A DNA stretch of 64,000 bases from Deltaproteobacteria bacterium (GTDB taxonomy: Bacteria; Desulfobacterota; Desulfuromonadia; Desulfuromonadales; Geopsychrobacteraceae), in the NCBI GenBank assembly GCA_024280335.1, contig JAJRQI010000071.1:1-64000 (forward strand), in the 5' to 3' direction. Position numbers and translations under genes: made by a program. The notes under the pieces are model-generated. The model saw only the letters and a program-made list of their open reading frames with translations. It ran no database searches and was not told the origin of the DNA. Shown one piece after another: positions 1-8,278 of the stretch (its first letter is position 1; each line of letters starts with the position of its first letter).

Positions 1-65
1 CGTGTCAGTGCCTCAAGATCCTTACGCTCCTGCTCAGTCAGTATAATTCGATATCTCGGTGGCAT
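1..65 (-). CDS. IS630-like transposase, N-terminal fragment cut by the window edge
   Basis: Reading leftwards from an ATG at 65-63, the frame stays open to the window edge and gives a peptide beginning MPPRYRIILTEQERKDLEAL. An opening of this kind, LTEQER followed by a helix, is typical of the helix-turn-helix N-terminus of IS630-family transposases (family knowledge). A very strong ribosome site, AAGGAGG, lies at 77-71 but is held in a hairpin directly before the ATG. Only about 21 residues are visible, so another helix-turn-helix protein cannot be excluded. Confidence 0.5.
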   Translation of the reverse strand, partial: MPPRYRIILTEQERKDLEALT

Positions 66-85
66 GGCAACCTCCTTGGGTTGCC
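66..85 (-). promoter_or_regulatory. Hairpin that sequesters the transposase ribosome binding site
   Basis: GGCAACC (66-72) and GGTTGCC (79-85) form a perfect 7-bp stem with a six-base loop. On the minus strand the AAGGAGG ribosome site falls in the loop and the 3' arm, and the start codon follows at once. A transcript containing both arms would fold and hide the site. Insertion sequences are known to use such structures to stop read-through transcripts from making transposase; applying this here is an inference. Confidence 0.5.
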
Positions 86-344
86 GTAAGTATATATTAT
101 GCGCCAACGATTGCGAAGATTTAAATGTTACATGGTACTAGGCCATTGCGAGCGTCAGTCGTATTTGAATGAAAGTGGGATCAACCGGTCTGATTCAGCA
201 TTTCAAAAATCGAAAAACGCTATTGCAATCTTTTCTTGGCCAAAGCAGACCGTTTTTCAAAAGTAGTAATTCAAGATTTGATAAAATGTGGGGACCAGCG
301 ACTTCGAATCTATCGAAAATCGGACCCTTTCAATTCAGGTGCTG

Positions 345-373
345 TTGACAGGTCGCTATAGTGGTGCTATCTA
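345..373 (+). promoter_or_regulatory. Candidate sigma-70 promoter of the toxin-antitoxin pair
   Basis: A perfect TTGACA (345-350) is followed after 17 bases by TATCTA (368-373), with an upstream TG giving a partial extended -10. It ends 21 bases before the antitoxin ATG. The rest of 66-344 shows no gene that I can support. Confidence 0.45.
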
Positions 374-394
374 ATGACCTAAAGGAGGATTGTC

Positions 395-664
395 ATGAAT
401 GTGAAATTTTCCGAGGATATCGTATCGCTGTCAGACATAAAGGTTAATCCCGGCAAAATAGTACGGCGTACCCGCGAGTCTCACCGTCCGATTCTTCTGA
501 CCAGCCGTGGGCGTGGTGTTGCTGTTGTTCAGTCCTTAGATGATTACGAGCAGGCTGAAGAGGAAAAAGCATTTATGCGGGCTGTGGTCGAGGGATTGTC
601 TGATTTGGACAATAGTCGCGAGCTTGGTCTAAGTGCTGCTAAAAACCGTCTTGGACTTACGTAG
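395..664 (+). CDS. Phd/YefM-family antitoxin
   Basis: An 89-residue protein with the Phd/YefM plan: an N-terminal DNA-binding part (about residues 8-55, with the stretch RPILLTSRGRGVAVV and the DDYE motif) and a variable, charged C-terminal tail that would bind and neutralise the partner toxin. AAAGGAGGA sits just before the ATG, so the start is secure. The toxin gene begins three bases after the stop, the usual antitoxin-first operon. Family knowledge suggests that the complex represses its own promoter. The family call is firm; the partner specificity is inferred from position. Confidence 0.85.
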   Translation: MNVKFSEDIVSLSDIKVNPGKIVRRTRESHRPILLTSRGRGVAVVQSLDDYEQAEEEKAFMRAVVEGLSDLDNSRELGLSAAKNRLGLT

Positions 665-667
665 AAA

Positions 668-967
668 ATGTCGAAACAGCTCACTGTAACCTTTGCCGAA
701 TCTGCCATCCTTGATCTAGAGGCGATCCGCGCATCCTATCAAGAACAGCAGGTTCCTGAGGTCGGTGAGCGTTTCATGCGAGAAATATTCGCCCAGGTAG
801 AGGAACTACCAACGTATCCGGACCGAGGGCGGACTGTTCCTGAATTCAATCTACCCTCACTCAGAGAGTTGATCCATCCGCCTTTTCGTATCGTTTATCG
901 TCGTGATAAGCAGCGGATTGCCGTCGTGCGTATTTGGCGAAGTGAACGATTGATGAAACTTCCTTAG
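668..967 (+). CDS. RelE/ParE-family toxin
   Basis: A 99-residue basic protein of the RelE/ParE fold. Recognisable parts are the N-terminal strand (LTVTFAESAILDLEAI), the helix with GERFMREIFAQVEEL, the PDRGRTVPEF segment and the C-terminal strands FRIVYRRDKQRIAVVRIWRS, which in this superfamily carry the active or target-binding residues. It follows the antitoxin by three bases and is probably translationally coupled. ParE members poison gyrase and RelE members cut mRNA on the ribosome; sequence reading alone does not settle which applies. The gene appears intact and converges with the next gene six bases away. Confidence 0.8.
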   Translation: MSKQLTVTFAESAILDLEAIRASYQEQQVPEVGERFMREIFAQVEELPTYPDRGRTVPEFNLPSLRELIHPPFRIVYRRDKQRIAVVRIWRSERLMKLP

Positions 968-973
968 CTGCCT

Positions 974-1960
<987 letters not shown>

Positions 1961-2084
1961 TCAACTCTCCTGTTTTTAAGCTGGGGAACAAAAAACTGGG
2001 CCGCTCTTCAGTACTTTTTGCGGCACGACGCAGGCAGAAATCCTTCATGAAAACCGGTCATTCACTTTCGGGCATTGACTTGGA

Positions 2085-2235
2085 CTTTAAAACCCCTGAA
2101 CACGGATCAAATCTGATTTCCGCGGATCAAGCAGAAACCGACAAGATGGTTCCTCGCTCTGAATCTAAATCCATGTGCATCCGCGCAAATCTGTGTCCCA
2201 TCGCCTTTGATCACAAAACCTGTCTGCCGATGAAA
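2085..2235. repeat. Non-coding, degenerate repeat-like intergenic sequence
   Basis: Between the nitronate monooxygenase and tesA the sequence contains variants of a GATCC/CGCGGA/AATCTG word set (for example CGGATCAAATCTGATTTCC and later GCATCCGCGCAAATCTGTG). I recall similar wording in dispersed intergenic repeats of other bacterial genomes, but that is memory, not a search. No convincing coding frame spans it. Confidence 0.3.
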
Positions 2236-2240
2236 CCGGA

Positions 2241-2894
2241 TCAATTACCTCTGAGTGCCTGCCGCTGCAGCTGCTCCAGCAGCGCTTCCACCAGCGGCAG
2301 CATCCGCCGGACAATGATCGCTACCCCGGCCGCCGTCGGGTGAATGCCGTCCGCCTGGTTCAACCCCGGATCGCCCGCGACCCCGGCGAGAAAAAACGGA
2401 TAGAACGGAACCTGGTGCCGGCGGGCCAGTTCAACATAGAGCCGGTCGAACTTGTTATAATACTCTTCACCCAGGTTGCGCGGTGCTTTCATGCCGGTCA
2501 GCAGCGGCTGGACTTTGAGCGACCGCAAGCGACTGAGGATAGTGCTGAGGTTCTGCTTGGTCTGCTGCGGATCGAGGCCGCGCAACGCATCGTTAGCGCC
2601 CAGTTCGATAATCATCAGCTCGGGTCGCTCGGCCAGCGTCCAGTCGAGCCGGGCCAGCCCACCGGCCGAGGTGTCGCCGGAGACGCCGGCATTGATGACA
2701 CGCACCCGGTAGCCGCGGCGTTGCAGCCGTGCTTCCAGCTGTGCCGGGAAGGCAGTGTTCCTGGTCAGACCGGAACCGGCGGTCAAACTGTCACCCAGAA
2801 CGACGATCTTCAGTGGCTCCAGCGGTGGTTCTGCAGTCGCAGACACGACCGGCAGCAGCCATAAAAACAGCAACCAGAGCAGTGGGATCTTCAT
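2241..2894 (-). CDS. tesA: SGNH-family lysophospholipase / acyl-CoA thioesterase TesA
   Basis: A 217-residue periplasmic hydrolase. Residues 1-20 form a signal peptide (MKIPLLWLLFLWLLPVVSA). The SGNH blocks follow in order: GDSLTAG with the catalytic Ser, a Gly in NAGVSGDTS, GAND with the Asn, and DGIHP with the Asp/His pair. Family members hydrolyse acyl-CoA, lysophospholipid or aryl esters. An upstream ATG at 3041 is possible but would place the signal peptide in mid-protein, so 2894 is preferred. The gene is divergent from the YbbA-like gene and their start codons overlap by two bases, an arrangement resembling the tesA-ybbA pair of E. coli. Confidence 0.9.
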   Translation of the reverse strand: MKIPLLWLLFLWLLPVVSATAEPPLEPLKIVVLGDSLTAGSGLTRNTAFPAQLEARLQRRGYRVRVINAGVSGDTSAGGLARLDWTLAERPELMIIELGANDALRGLDPQQTKQNLSTILSRLRSLKVQPLLTGMKAPRNLGEEYYNKFDRLYVELARRHQVPFYPFFLAGVAGDPGLNQADGIHPTAAGVAIIVRRMLPLVEALLEQLQRQALRGN

Positions 2895-3582
2895 GAGCGA
2901 GCCAATCGTTGAAATAAGAAATCTGCATTTAAGTTTAGTCGGTGGTGGTGGAACGGTCAATATCTTGCGCGGCGTCGATCTGAGCGTTATGCGGGGAGAA
3001 ACTATCAGTATCGTCGGGCCCTCAGGCGCCGGAAAAACCACTCTGCTGATGGCTCTTTCCGGTCTGGAACAGGTCAGCTCCGGAGCGGTACAGGTCGCCG
3101 GGACCCGTTTGGAGCGGTTGGATGAAGACGCGCTGGCGCGCTTTCGGCGTCTTCAGGTCGGGATCGTTTTTCAGTCGTTCTATCTGATCCCGACCATGAC
3201 CGCACTGGAGAACGTCGCCCTGCCGCTGGAATTTTCCGGAGTCGAGGATGCCCTGCCGCAGGCCGCTGCAGCTCTGGCCGTGACCGGGTTGAGTGAGCGC
3301 GGCGCGCATTTCCCCGGCCAGCTTTCCGGTGGCGAACAGCAGCGGGTCGCTTTGGCCCGCGCCTTTGTCGCCCGCCCGGCGCTGATTCTGGCTGACGAGC
3401 CGACCGGCAATCTGGATCGTGAAACCGGCCGGATGGTGATGGATCTGCTCTTCAACTTGCAACGTGAACAGGGCACCACGCTGATTCTGGTGACCCATGA
3501 CCCGGATCTGGCGCAGCGTTGCCAGCGTACGATTCTGCTGAAAGATGGGCAGTTGCAGGGTTCGGCCGAGGCGGAATCATGA
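2893..3582 (+). CDS. ABC transporter ATP-binding protein, YbbA/LolD type
   Basis: A 229-residue ATPase of the MacB/LolD group. It shows Walker A GPSGAGKTT, a Q-loop at FQSFYLIP, the signature LSGGEQQRVALARA, Walker B LILADEPTGNLD and the switch His in VTHDP. It should energise the FtsX-like permease encoded next; such pairs often extract lipids, lipoproteins or toxic molecules rather than import solutes. The start is the ATG at 2893 (MSEPIVEIRNLHL), which overlaps the tesA start codon, so the control signals of each gene must lie inside the other. Its stop overlaps the permease start as ATGA. Confidence 0.9.
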   Translation: MSEPIVEIRNLHLSLVGGGGTVNILRGVDLSVMRGETISIVGPSGAGKTTLLMALSGLEQVSSGAVQVAGTRLERLDEDALARFRRLQVGIVFQSFYLIPTMTALENVALPLEFSGVEDALPQAAAALAVTGLSERGAHFPGQLSGGEQQRVALARAFVARPALILADEPTGNLDRETGRMVMDLLFNLQREQGTTLILVTHDPDLAQRCQRTILLKDGQLQGSAEAES

Positions 3583-6110
3583 GCGAACCGCCGGTTTTGC
3601 GTCAGGCGTTGCGGCTGGTACGGCGTGAACTGCGTGGTGGACTGCGCGGCTTCGGGGTGTTCCTCGGCTGCCTGTTTCTCGGCGTCTTTGCGATTTCCGC
3701 GATCGGCAGCTTCAGTGCCGCCGCGCGCGCCGGGCTGTTGGCCGATGCCAGCGCCCTGCTCGGCGGGGACCTGGAGGTACGCCTGGTGCACCGACCGTTG
3801 AGTCCGGCGCAGCAACTCTATCTGGCCCGCCGCGGGCAGCTTTCGGAAGTTCTCGAACTGCGGACCATGGCCGCCGGCATGGCTGGTGGTCGCCGGCTGT
3901 TGGTCGAACTGAAAGCGGTGGATCAGGCCTATCCGCTCTACGGTCAGCTGTCGATTGCCCCGTCACAGCCGCTGCAATCAGCACTGGCGAAGAGCAACGG
4001 TGAATATGGCGCATTGGTGGAAGAGGCCTTTCTGCAGCGCTTGTCGGCTGCGGTCGGGGATCGAGTTCGGGTCGGCAAAATTATTTTTGTCATTCGCGGG
4101 GTGCTGAAAGTTGAGCCGGATCGAACCATCCGGGCCTTTACTCTGGGACCGCGCTTGCTGGTCAGTCGGGCCGGACTGGATGCCACCGAACTGTTGCAGC
4201 CGGGAAGCCTGGTGGCTTACGCCTACCGGTTGCGACTTGCCGATCGACAACAAGTAGATCAGCTCAAGCAGGATCTGCGGCAGCGGTTTCCCGATGCCGG
4301 TTGGCGATTGCGCAGTTGGCGTGAAGCGGCGCCACGGGTCCGTTTCTTTCTCGACCGGATGAGTACCAATCTGACCCTGCTCGGCCTCTGCGCCCTGCTG
4401 GTCGGCGGCTTGGGGGTGAGCGGTGCGGTGCGCGGCTATCTGGGCGGCAAGGTACTGCATATTGCCACGCTGAAATGTCTGGGGGCCTCAAGTCGGGTGA
4501 TTTTTACCGCGTATCTGCTGCAGATTCTCCTGCTCGGTTTGCTCGGCGCCGCTGCCGGCCTGCTGGCCGGGGTAAGCATCCCGTTTCTGCTCGATCGGTT
4601 GCTTGGCGAACAGCTACCGATTCCACTGCAACCCGGTTTTTATCCGCAGGTGTTGCTGACAGCGACCCTGTTCGGTTTGTTGATCGCGCTGTTGTTTTCG
4701 CTCAAAGAGCTCGGCATTGCCCGGCGGGTGCCGCCGGCAGTGTTGTTTCGCGGTTATCTGGAAACCGGCCGCAAGGATCCGGGATTAAAAATCCGGCTGG
4801 CAATTCTGTTGACCGCCGGGCTGCTGATCCTGGTTGCGCTGCTCAGCAGTGGCGATCGGCGGCTGGCTTTCTGGTTCGTGGTCGGCGCGTTGGTTTGTTT
4901 CCTGATCTTCCGCCTGTTGGCAGTTGTGGTGATCGCTTTTGCCCGTCATTGTCCGCGCCCCGATAATGCTTCGCTGCGACTTGGCCTGGCCAATATTCAG
5001 CGCCCCGGTGCGCCGGCGGGGAGCATCCTTTTCTCGCTCGGGCTGGGCTTGACGGCGCTGGTGATGATTGTGCTGGTGCAGTCCAATCTGAATAGTATGG
5101 TCAGTGAAACCATCCCTGCCGAGGCCCCGGACTATTTCTTTCTCGATATCCAACCGGATCAGGTCGTCCCTTTTGAGCAGCTGCTGAAAGGCGCTGTCGG
5201 GGTCAACCGACTGGAGCGATATCCGACCCTGCGCGGCCGGATTACCGCGATTGCCGGGGTGCCGGTGGCGCAGGCGAAGATCAATCCCAGGGTTCGCTGG
5301 GCAATTCGGGGCGATCGCTTTCTCAGTTACAGCGGGGCGATGCCGCCCGGTACGCAATTGAGCGCCGGGGCCTGGTGGCCGGTCGATTACCGCGGACCGC
5401 CGCTTTTGTCGTTGACCGCCGATATCGCTGCCGGCTTCGGGGTGCAGGTCGGCGACCGGCTGACGGTGAATATCCTCGGTCGCAAGGTCGATGCCGAAAT
5501 TGCCAATCTGCGCACTGTCGATTGGTCGACCCTGGAATTGAACTTCGCCCTGCTGTTCGCCCCCGGTGTTCTGGAGCAGGCACCGCAGACCCATATTGCC
5601 GCCGTGCATCTGGCGCCGGAGGCGGGGGAGAGGGTCTATCGGCGCATTACCGCCGCCTTTCCGAACATTTCGGCAATCTCCACCAGAGAGGTTCTGGCCA
5701 ATGTTTCACGAACCCTGGCGAGGATCGGTGCGGCCTTTCAGGGGATGGCCGGAATTGCCCTGCTGAGCGGTTTTCTGGTGCTGGCCGGCGCGCTGTCCGC
5801 TGACCAGCATCGGCGAATTCATGATGCGGTTATCTGCAAGATCTGCGGCGCGACCCGGCGCGATATCCTGCTCAGCTTCGCCGCCGAATTTACCCTGCTC
5901 GGTTTGGCTGCCGGGGGGATCAGCCTGCTGACCGGCGGGCTGGCTGCTTTCGGGATTCTCAAAGGCTTGATGGAGGCACCGTTTCATTTTTATCCCGGCG
6001 TGGTGCTGGCTACGCTGGCGGCGGGAATCGGTCTGGCTCTGCTGCTTGGGCTGCTCGGCACCTGGAAGGCGTTGGGGCAGAAACCGGCCGGATATCTGCG
6101 GGAAGATTGA
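3579..6110 (+). CDS. FtsX-like ABC permease, YbbP type
   Basis: A large (843-residue) inner-membrane permease with two FtsX-type halves. Predicted membrane stretches occur near the N-terminus (FGVFLGCLFLGVFAISAIG), at about residues 265-385 (LTLLGLCALLVGGLGVSG and following), at 425-475 and 485-505, and at the C-terminus (around MAGIALLSGFLVLAGALS and the final VLATLAAGIGLALLLGLLGTW). The loops between them are large and periplasmic. Size and order match YbbP. It starts at the ATGA that closes the ATPase gene. The substrate is unknown; pairing with TesA suggests lipid or esterified-substrate handling, which is inference. Confidence 0.88.
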   Translation: MSEPPVLRQALRLVRRELRGGLRGFGVFLGCLFLGVFAISAIGSFSAAARAGLLADASALLGGDLEVRLVHRPLSPAQQLYLARRGQLSEVLELRTMAAGMAGGRRLLVELKAVDQAYPLYGQLSIAPSQPLQSALAKSNGEYGALVEEAFLQRLSAAVGDRVRVGKIIFVIRGVLKVEPDRTIRAFTLGPRLLVSRAGLDATELLQPGSLVAYAYRLRLADRQQVDQLKQDLRQRFPDAGWRLRSWREAAPRVRFFLDRMSTNLTLLGLCALLVGGLGVSGAVRGYLGGKVLHIATLKCLGASSRVIFTAYLLQILLLGLLGAAAGLLAGVSIPFLLDRLLGEQLPIPLQPGFYPQVLLTATLFGLLIALLFSLKELGIARRVPPAVLFRGYLETGRKDPGLKIRLAILLTAGLLILVALLSSGDRRLAFWFVVGALVCFLIFRLLAVVVIAFARHCPRPDNASLRLGLANIQRPGAPAGSILFSLGLGLTALVMIVLVQSNLNSMVSETIPAEAPDYFFLDIQPDQVVPFEQLLKGAVGVNRLERYPTLRGRITAIAGVPVAQAKINPRVRWAIRGDRFLSYSGAMPPGTQLSAGAWWPVDYRGPPLLSLTADIAAGFGVQVGDRLTVNILGRKVDAEIANLRTVDWSTLELNFALLFAPGVLEQAPQTHIAAVHLAPEAGERVYRRITAAFPNISAISTREVLANVSRTLARIGAAFQGMAGIALLSGFLVLAGALSADQHRRIHDAVICKICGATRRDILLSFAAEFTLLGLAAGGISLLTGGLAAFGILKGLMEAPFHFYPGVVLATLAAGIGLALLLGLLGTWKALGQKPAGYLRED

Positions 6111-6120
6111 AGATAAGGTT

Positions 6121-6300
6121 CAGTGAATGGCCTCGCGCTGCCCACAGTGAAGGGCCGCATGAACCCATCCCTGGGGATTGACTGACGCCATCCTGGCGCC
6201 AGACACCCTTCTCTGTGAGCACCCCGAGGCCACCGAGCTGAATAGTTACGAAAGAAGTAACGCAGGGCAGAACGGCAACCCCTTTCAGTTTTGACATTTT
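6121..6300. repeat. Intergenic element, possibly a dispersed repeat with a small minus-strand frame
   Basis: The 190 bases between the permease and the next gene look unlike ordinary spacer. On the minus strand a 95-residue frame starts at 6297 (MSKLKGVAVLPCVTSFVTIQ) and runs into the antisense of the permease end. Its first 60 residues (with LGGLGVLTEKGVWRQDGV) resemble frames that I associate with repeated intergenic elements. GTTAC and GTAAC around 6245-6260 form a short hairpin. I cannot show that it is translated or repeated. Confidence 0.25.
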
Positions 6301-7041
6301 TCAGATCGACAGGTTGATCAGTTTATCCGCATACAAAGCGTAGCTTTTATCCGCACGTAGATAGAGGATCGCCCGGCGGTCGGCTTCGTCGGTCTCCAGC
6401 ACCCCGAGCAGAACGCTAATCTTCAGTTTCAGCAGTTCGCCGGTCGAGGTCAAGGCCGGGCCGAGCCGGCTGAAAGTCAGCCGTAAACGGTTCTGTTCCG
6501 CAATGTAGTGCCCTTCCCGATCGATCTGCTCGACAATCTGGCTGTCGTAGTGACCGGGAAGAATGTTCAGCTCATCGATTTTCAGATTGTATTCGGACAA
6601 GCCCTTGGCCGAGACCGGGAACAGGGTCGATTCTTCGTCGCTGATTCTGCGACCGCTGCCAAGCTCGATACTGGAGCGGTTCTGATCGACCTGTTGCAAC
6701 AGCGGCTCGATACTTTGCAGCGGGATTTTCAACTGCAGCAGCCGATCGATCAATGCTTCCTCGACAATCGCCAGGCCGATATTTCGCAGTTCGACATCGG
6801 CGCTCGCAAAGTCGACCTTGCTGATCGGGGACGTTTTTTTAAGCTCGTCGATCAGACGTCGTAAAGAGATAAAGCGGCGCCGGGCCCGGCTATCCTTCAC
6901 GTCCGTTGTTTCGGGCTGTTGTTGCGAATAGCCTTGCTTGTGCCGCTGTTGCGGGTTGATCCGCGGGTAGGGCGAGACCGCTTCAACCCCGCGCAAGAGA
7001 CCCTGTTTCGGAGATGTCGGCACCTTTATATAGTCGCTCAT
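6301..7041 (-). CDS. Conserved-looking protein of unknown function
   Basis: A 246-residue soluble protein that I do not recognise. The first 55 residues are rich in Pro, Gln, Arg and Ser and are probably disordered. From residue 56 onwards it is predicted mostly helical (ISLRRLIDELKKT, LIDRLLQLKIPLQSIEPLLQQV), followed by a more beta-like C-terminal part ending in a Tyr-Ala-rich stretch (YLRADKSYALYADKLINLSI). There is no signal peptide or membrane segment. The long undisturbed frame, codon use like its neighbours and an ATG start support a real gene. It is divergent from the diguanylate cyclase at 7195, so shared regulation is possible. Confidence 0.65.
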   Translation of the reverse strand: MSDYIKVPTSPKQGLLRGVEAVSPYPRINPQQRHKQGYSQQQPETTDVKDSRARRRFISLRRLIDELKKTSPISKVDFASADVELRNIGLAIVEEALIDRLLQLKIPLQSIEPLLQQVDQNRSSIELGSGRRISDEESTLFPVSAKGLSEYNLKIDELNILPGHYDSQIVEQIDREGHYIAEQNRLRLTFSRLGPALTSTGELLKLKISVLLGVLETDEADRRAILYLRADKSYALYADKLINLSI

Positions 7042-7130
7042 ACTTCCTCTCTCGCTGGGGTACTTCTTTTGTGCTTATCGGCAGCATCCGGGAAAAACTT
7101 TAATGAGGCAGGCAAGTTTCTTCGCAATGA

Positions 7131-7159
7131 TTGACTTCTTCCCGGGGAACGCTTAAATT
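7131..7159 (+). promoter_or_regulatory. Candidate sigma-70 promoter of the GAF-GGDEF gene
   Basis: TTGACT (7131-7136), a 17-base spacer and TAAATT (7154-7159) lie 35 bases before the ATG of the diguanylate cyclase. The spacing is ideal and the match is moderate. Confidence 0.4.
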
Positions 7160-7194
7160 AATAAGATTAAATGTGATCCATTCTCAGGACAACT

Positions 7195-8238
7195 ATGAAA
7201 GCAGAAAACCTACATCTTGTCGAAACGGGGCGTCTTTCCGATGAACTGGAGACCCTGATTGATATCGGCAAAGCTTTGACTTCGCACCTGACCTTGGAGG
7301 ATGTCTACACGGTCGTGATGGAAAAGGTCGGCAACCTGCTGCGCCCGCAGGCCTGGTCGTTGTTGACGGTCGATGAGCAGACCGGGGAACTCTGCTTTGA
7401 AATCGTCGTTTCTCCGGGGGCGGATAAATTGCAAGGTCGCCGTTTGCCCGCCGGACAGGGAGTCGCCGGCTGGGTTGCAGAGCAGGGCATTCCGCTGCTG
7501 GTTCCCGACGTCAGCAAGGAGCCGCGCTTTTCCGGCACGCTCGATAAAGAGATCGGCTTCGTCACCCGTTCCATTGTTTGCGTGCCGTTGGTTGCCGGCA
7601 ATCGGATTGTCGGTGTGATCCAGCTGCTCAACGGTTTGGGGCAGAGTGAGTTTACCGAGCAGGATCAGCGGATCCTCTCGACCATTGCCGATTTTACCGC
7701 CATCGCCATCGAAAATTCCCGGCTGCTGCAGACGGTTCGCGCGCTGACCATCACCGATGATCTGACCGGGCTCTACAATTCCCGCCATTTCCAGACCCTC
7801 TGCGATTATGAGATGGAGAGGGCAACCCGTTACGGTACCGAACTGTCGATGGTGTTCCTTGACCTTGACCATTTCAAACAGGTCAACGATACTTATGGTC
7901 ACTTGACCGGCAGCCGTGTACTCAAAGAGGTCGGCCAGCTGATTCGCGAGGTGATCCGCAAGGTCGACCATGCCGCCCGCTATGGCGGTGACGAGTTTAT
8001 CTTTCTGTTGCCGTCGACCGGCAAAAAGGGTGCTTTGGGGATGGCGAGAAATCTGCTGAAAGTGTTGCGTGACCGTGAATTCATCTCCGATTGCGGCCAA
8101 CCGATCAAGGTCACCGCCAGTATCGGTGTCGCTACCTATCCGACCAATGCCTACTGTCTGCAGGAATTGATCAAACTGTCGGACGAGGTGATGTACGAGG
8201 TCAAACGCAGTACCCGTAATGCGGTCAAAAGTTCCTGA
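7195..8238 (+). CDS. Diguanylate cyclase with N-terminal GAF sensor
   Basis: A 347-residue cytoplasmic protein. A GAF domain spans about residues 15-178 (with PAGQGVAGWVAEQG and SIVCVPLVAGNRIVGVIQLLN), followed by a GGDEF domain, about 185-345. The GGDEF domain has the entry motif DDLTGLYNSRHF, the metal-site FLDLDHFKQVND, an intact GGDEF (RYGGDEF) and the inhibitory RxxD site (RKVD) five residues before it. It should therefore make c-di-GMP from two GTP and be subject to product inhibition. The GAF ligand is unknown. It is followed 41 bases later by the RelA/SpoT-TPR gene on the same strand, so two nucleotide-second-messenger proteins may be co-transcribed. Confidence 0.9.
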   Translation: MKAENLHLVETGRLSDELETLIDIGKALTSHLTLEDVYTVVMEKVGNLLRPQAWSLLTVDEQTGELCFEIVVSPGADKLQGRRLPAGQGVAGWVAEQGIPLLVPDVSKEPRFSGTLDKEIGFVTRSIVCVPLVAGNRIVGVIQLLNGLGQSEFTEQDQRILSTIADFTAIAIENSRLLQTVRALTITDDLTGLYNSRHFQTLCDYEMERATRYGTELSMVFLDLDHFKQVNDTYGHLTGSRVLKEVGQLIREVIRKVDHAARYGGDEFIFLLPSTGKKGALGMARNLLKVLRDREFISDCGQPIKVTASIGVATYPTNAYCLQELIKLSDEVMYEVKRSTRNAVKSS

Positions 8239-8278
8239 ACTGCTGGTTTGTTCAAGATGATTTCCGGGAGGCTGGAGA

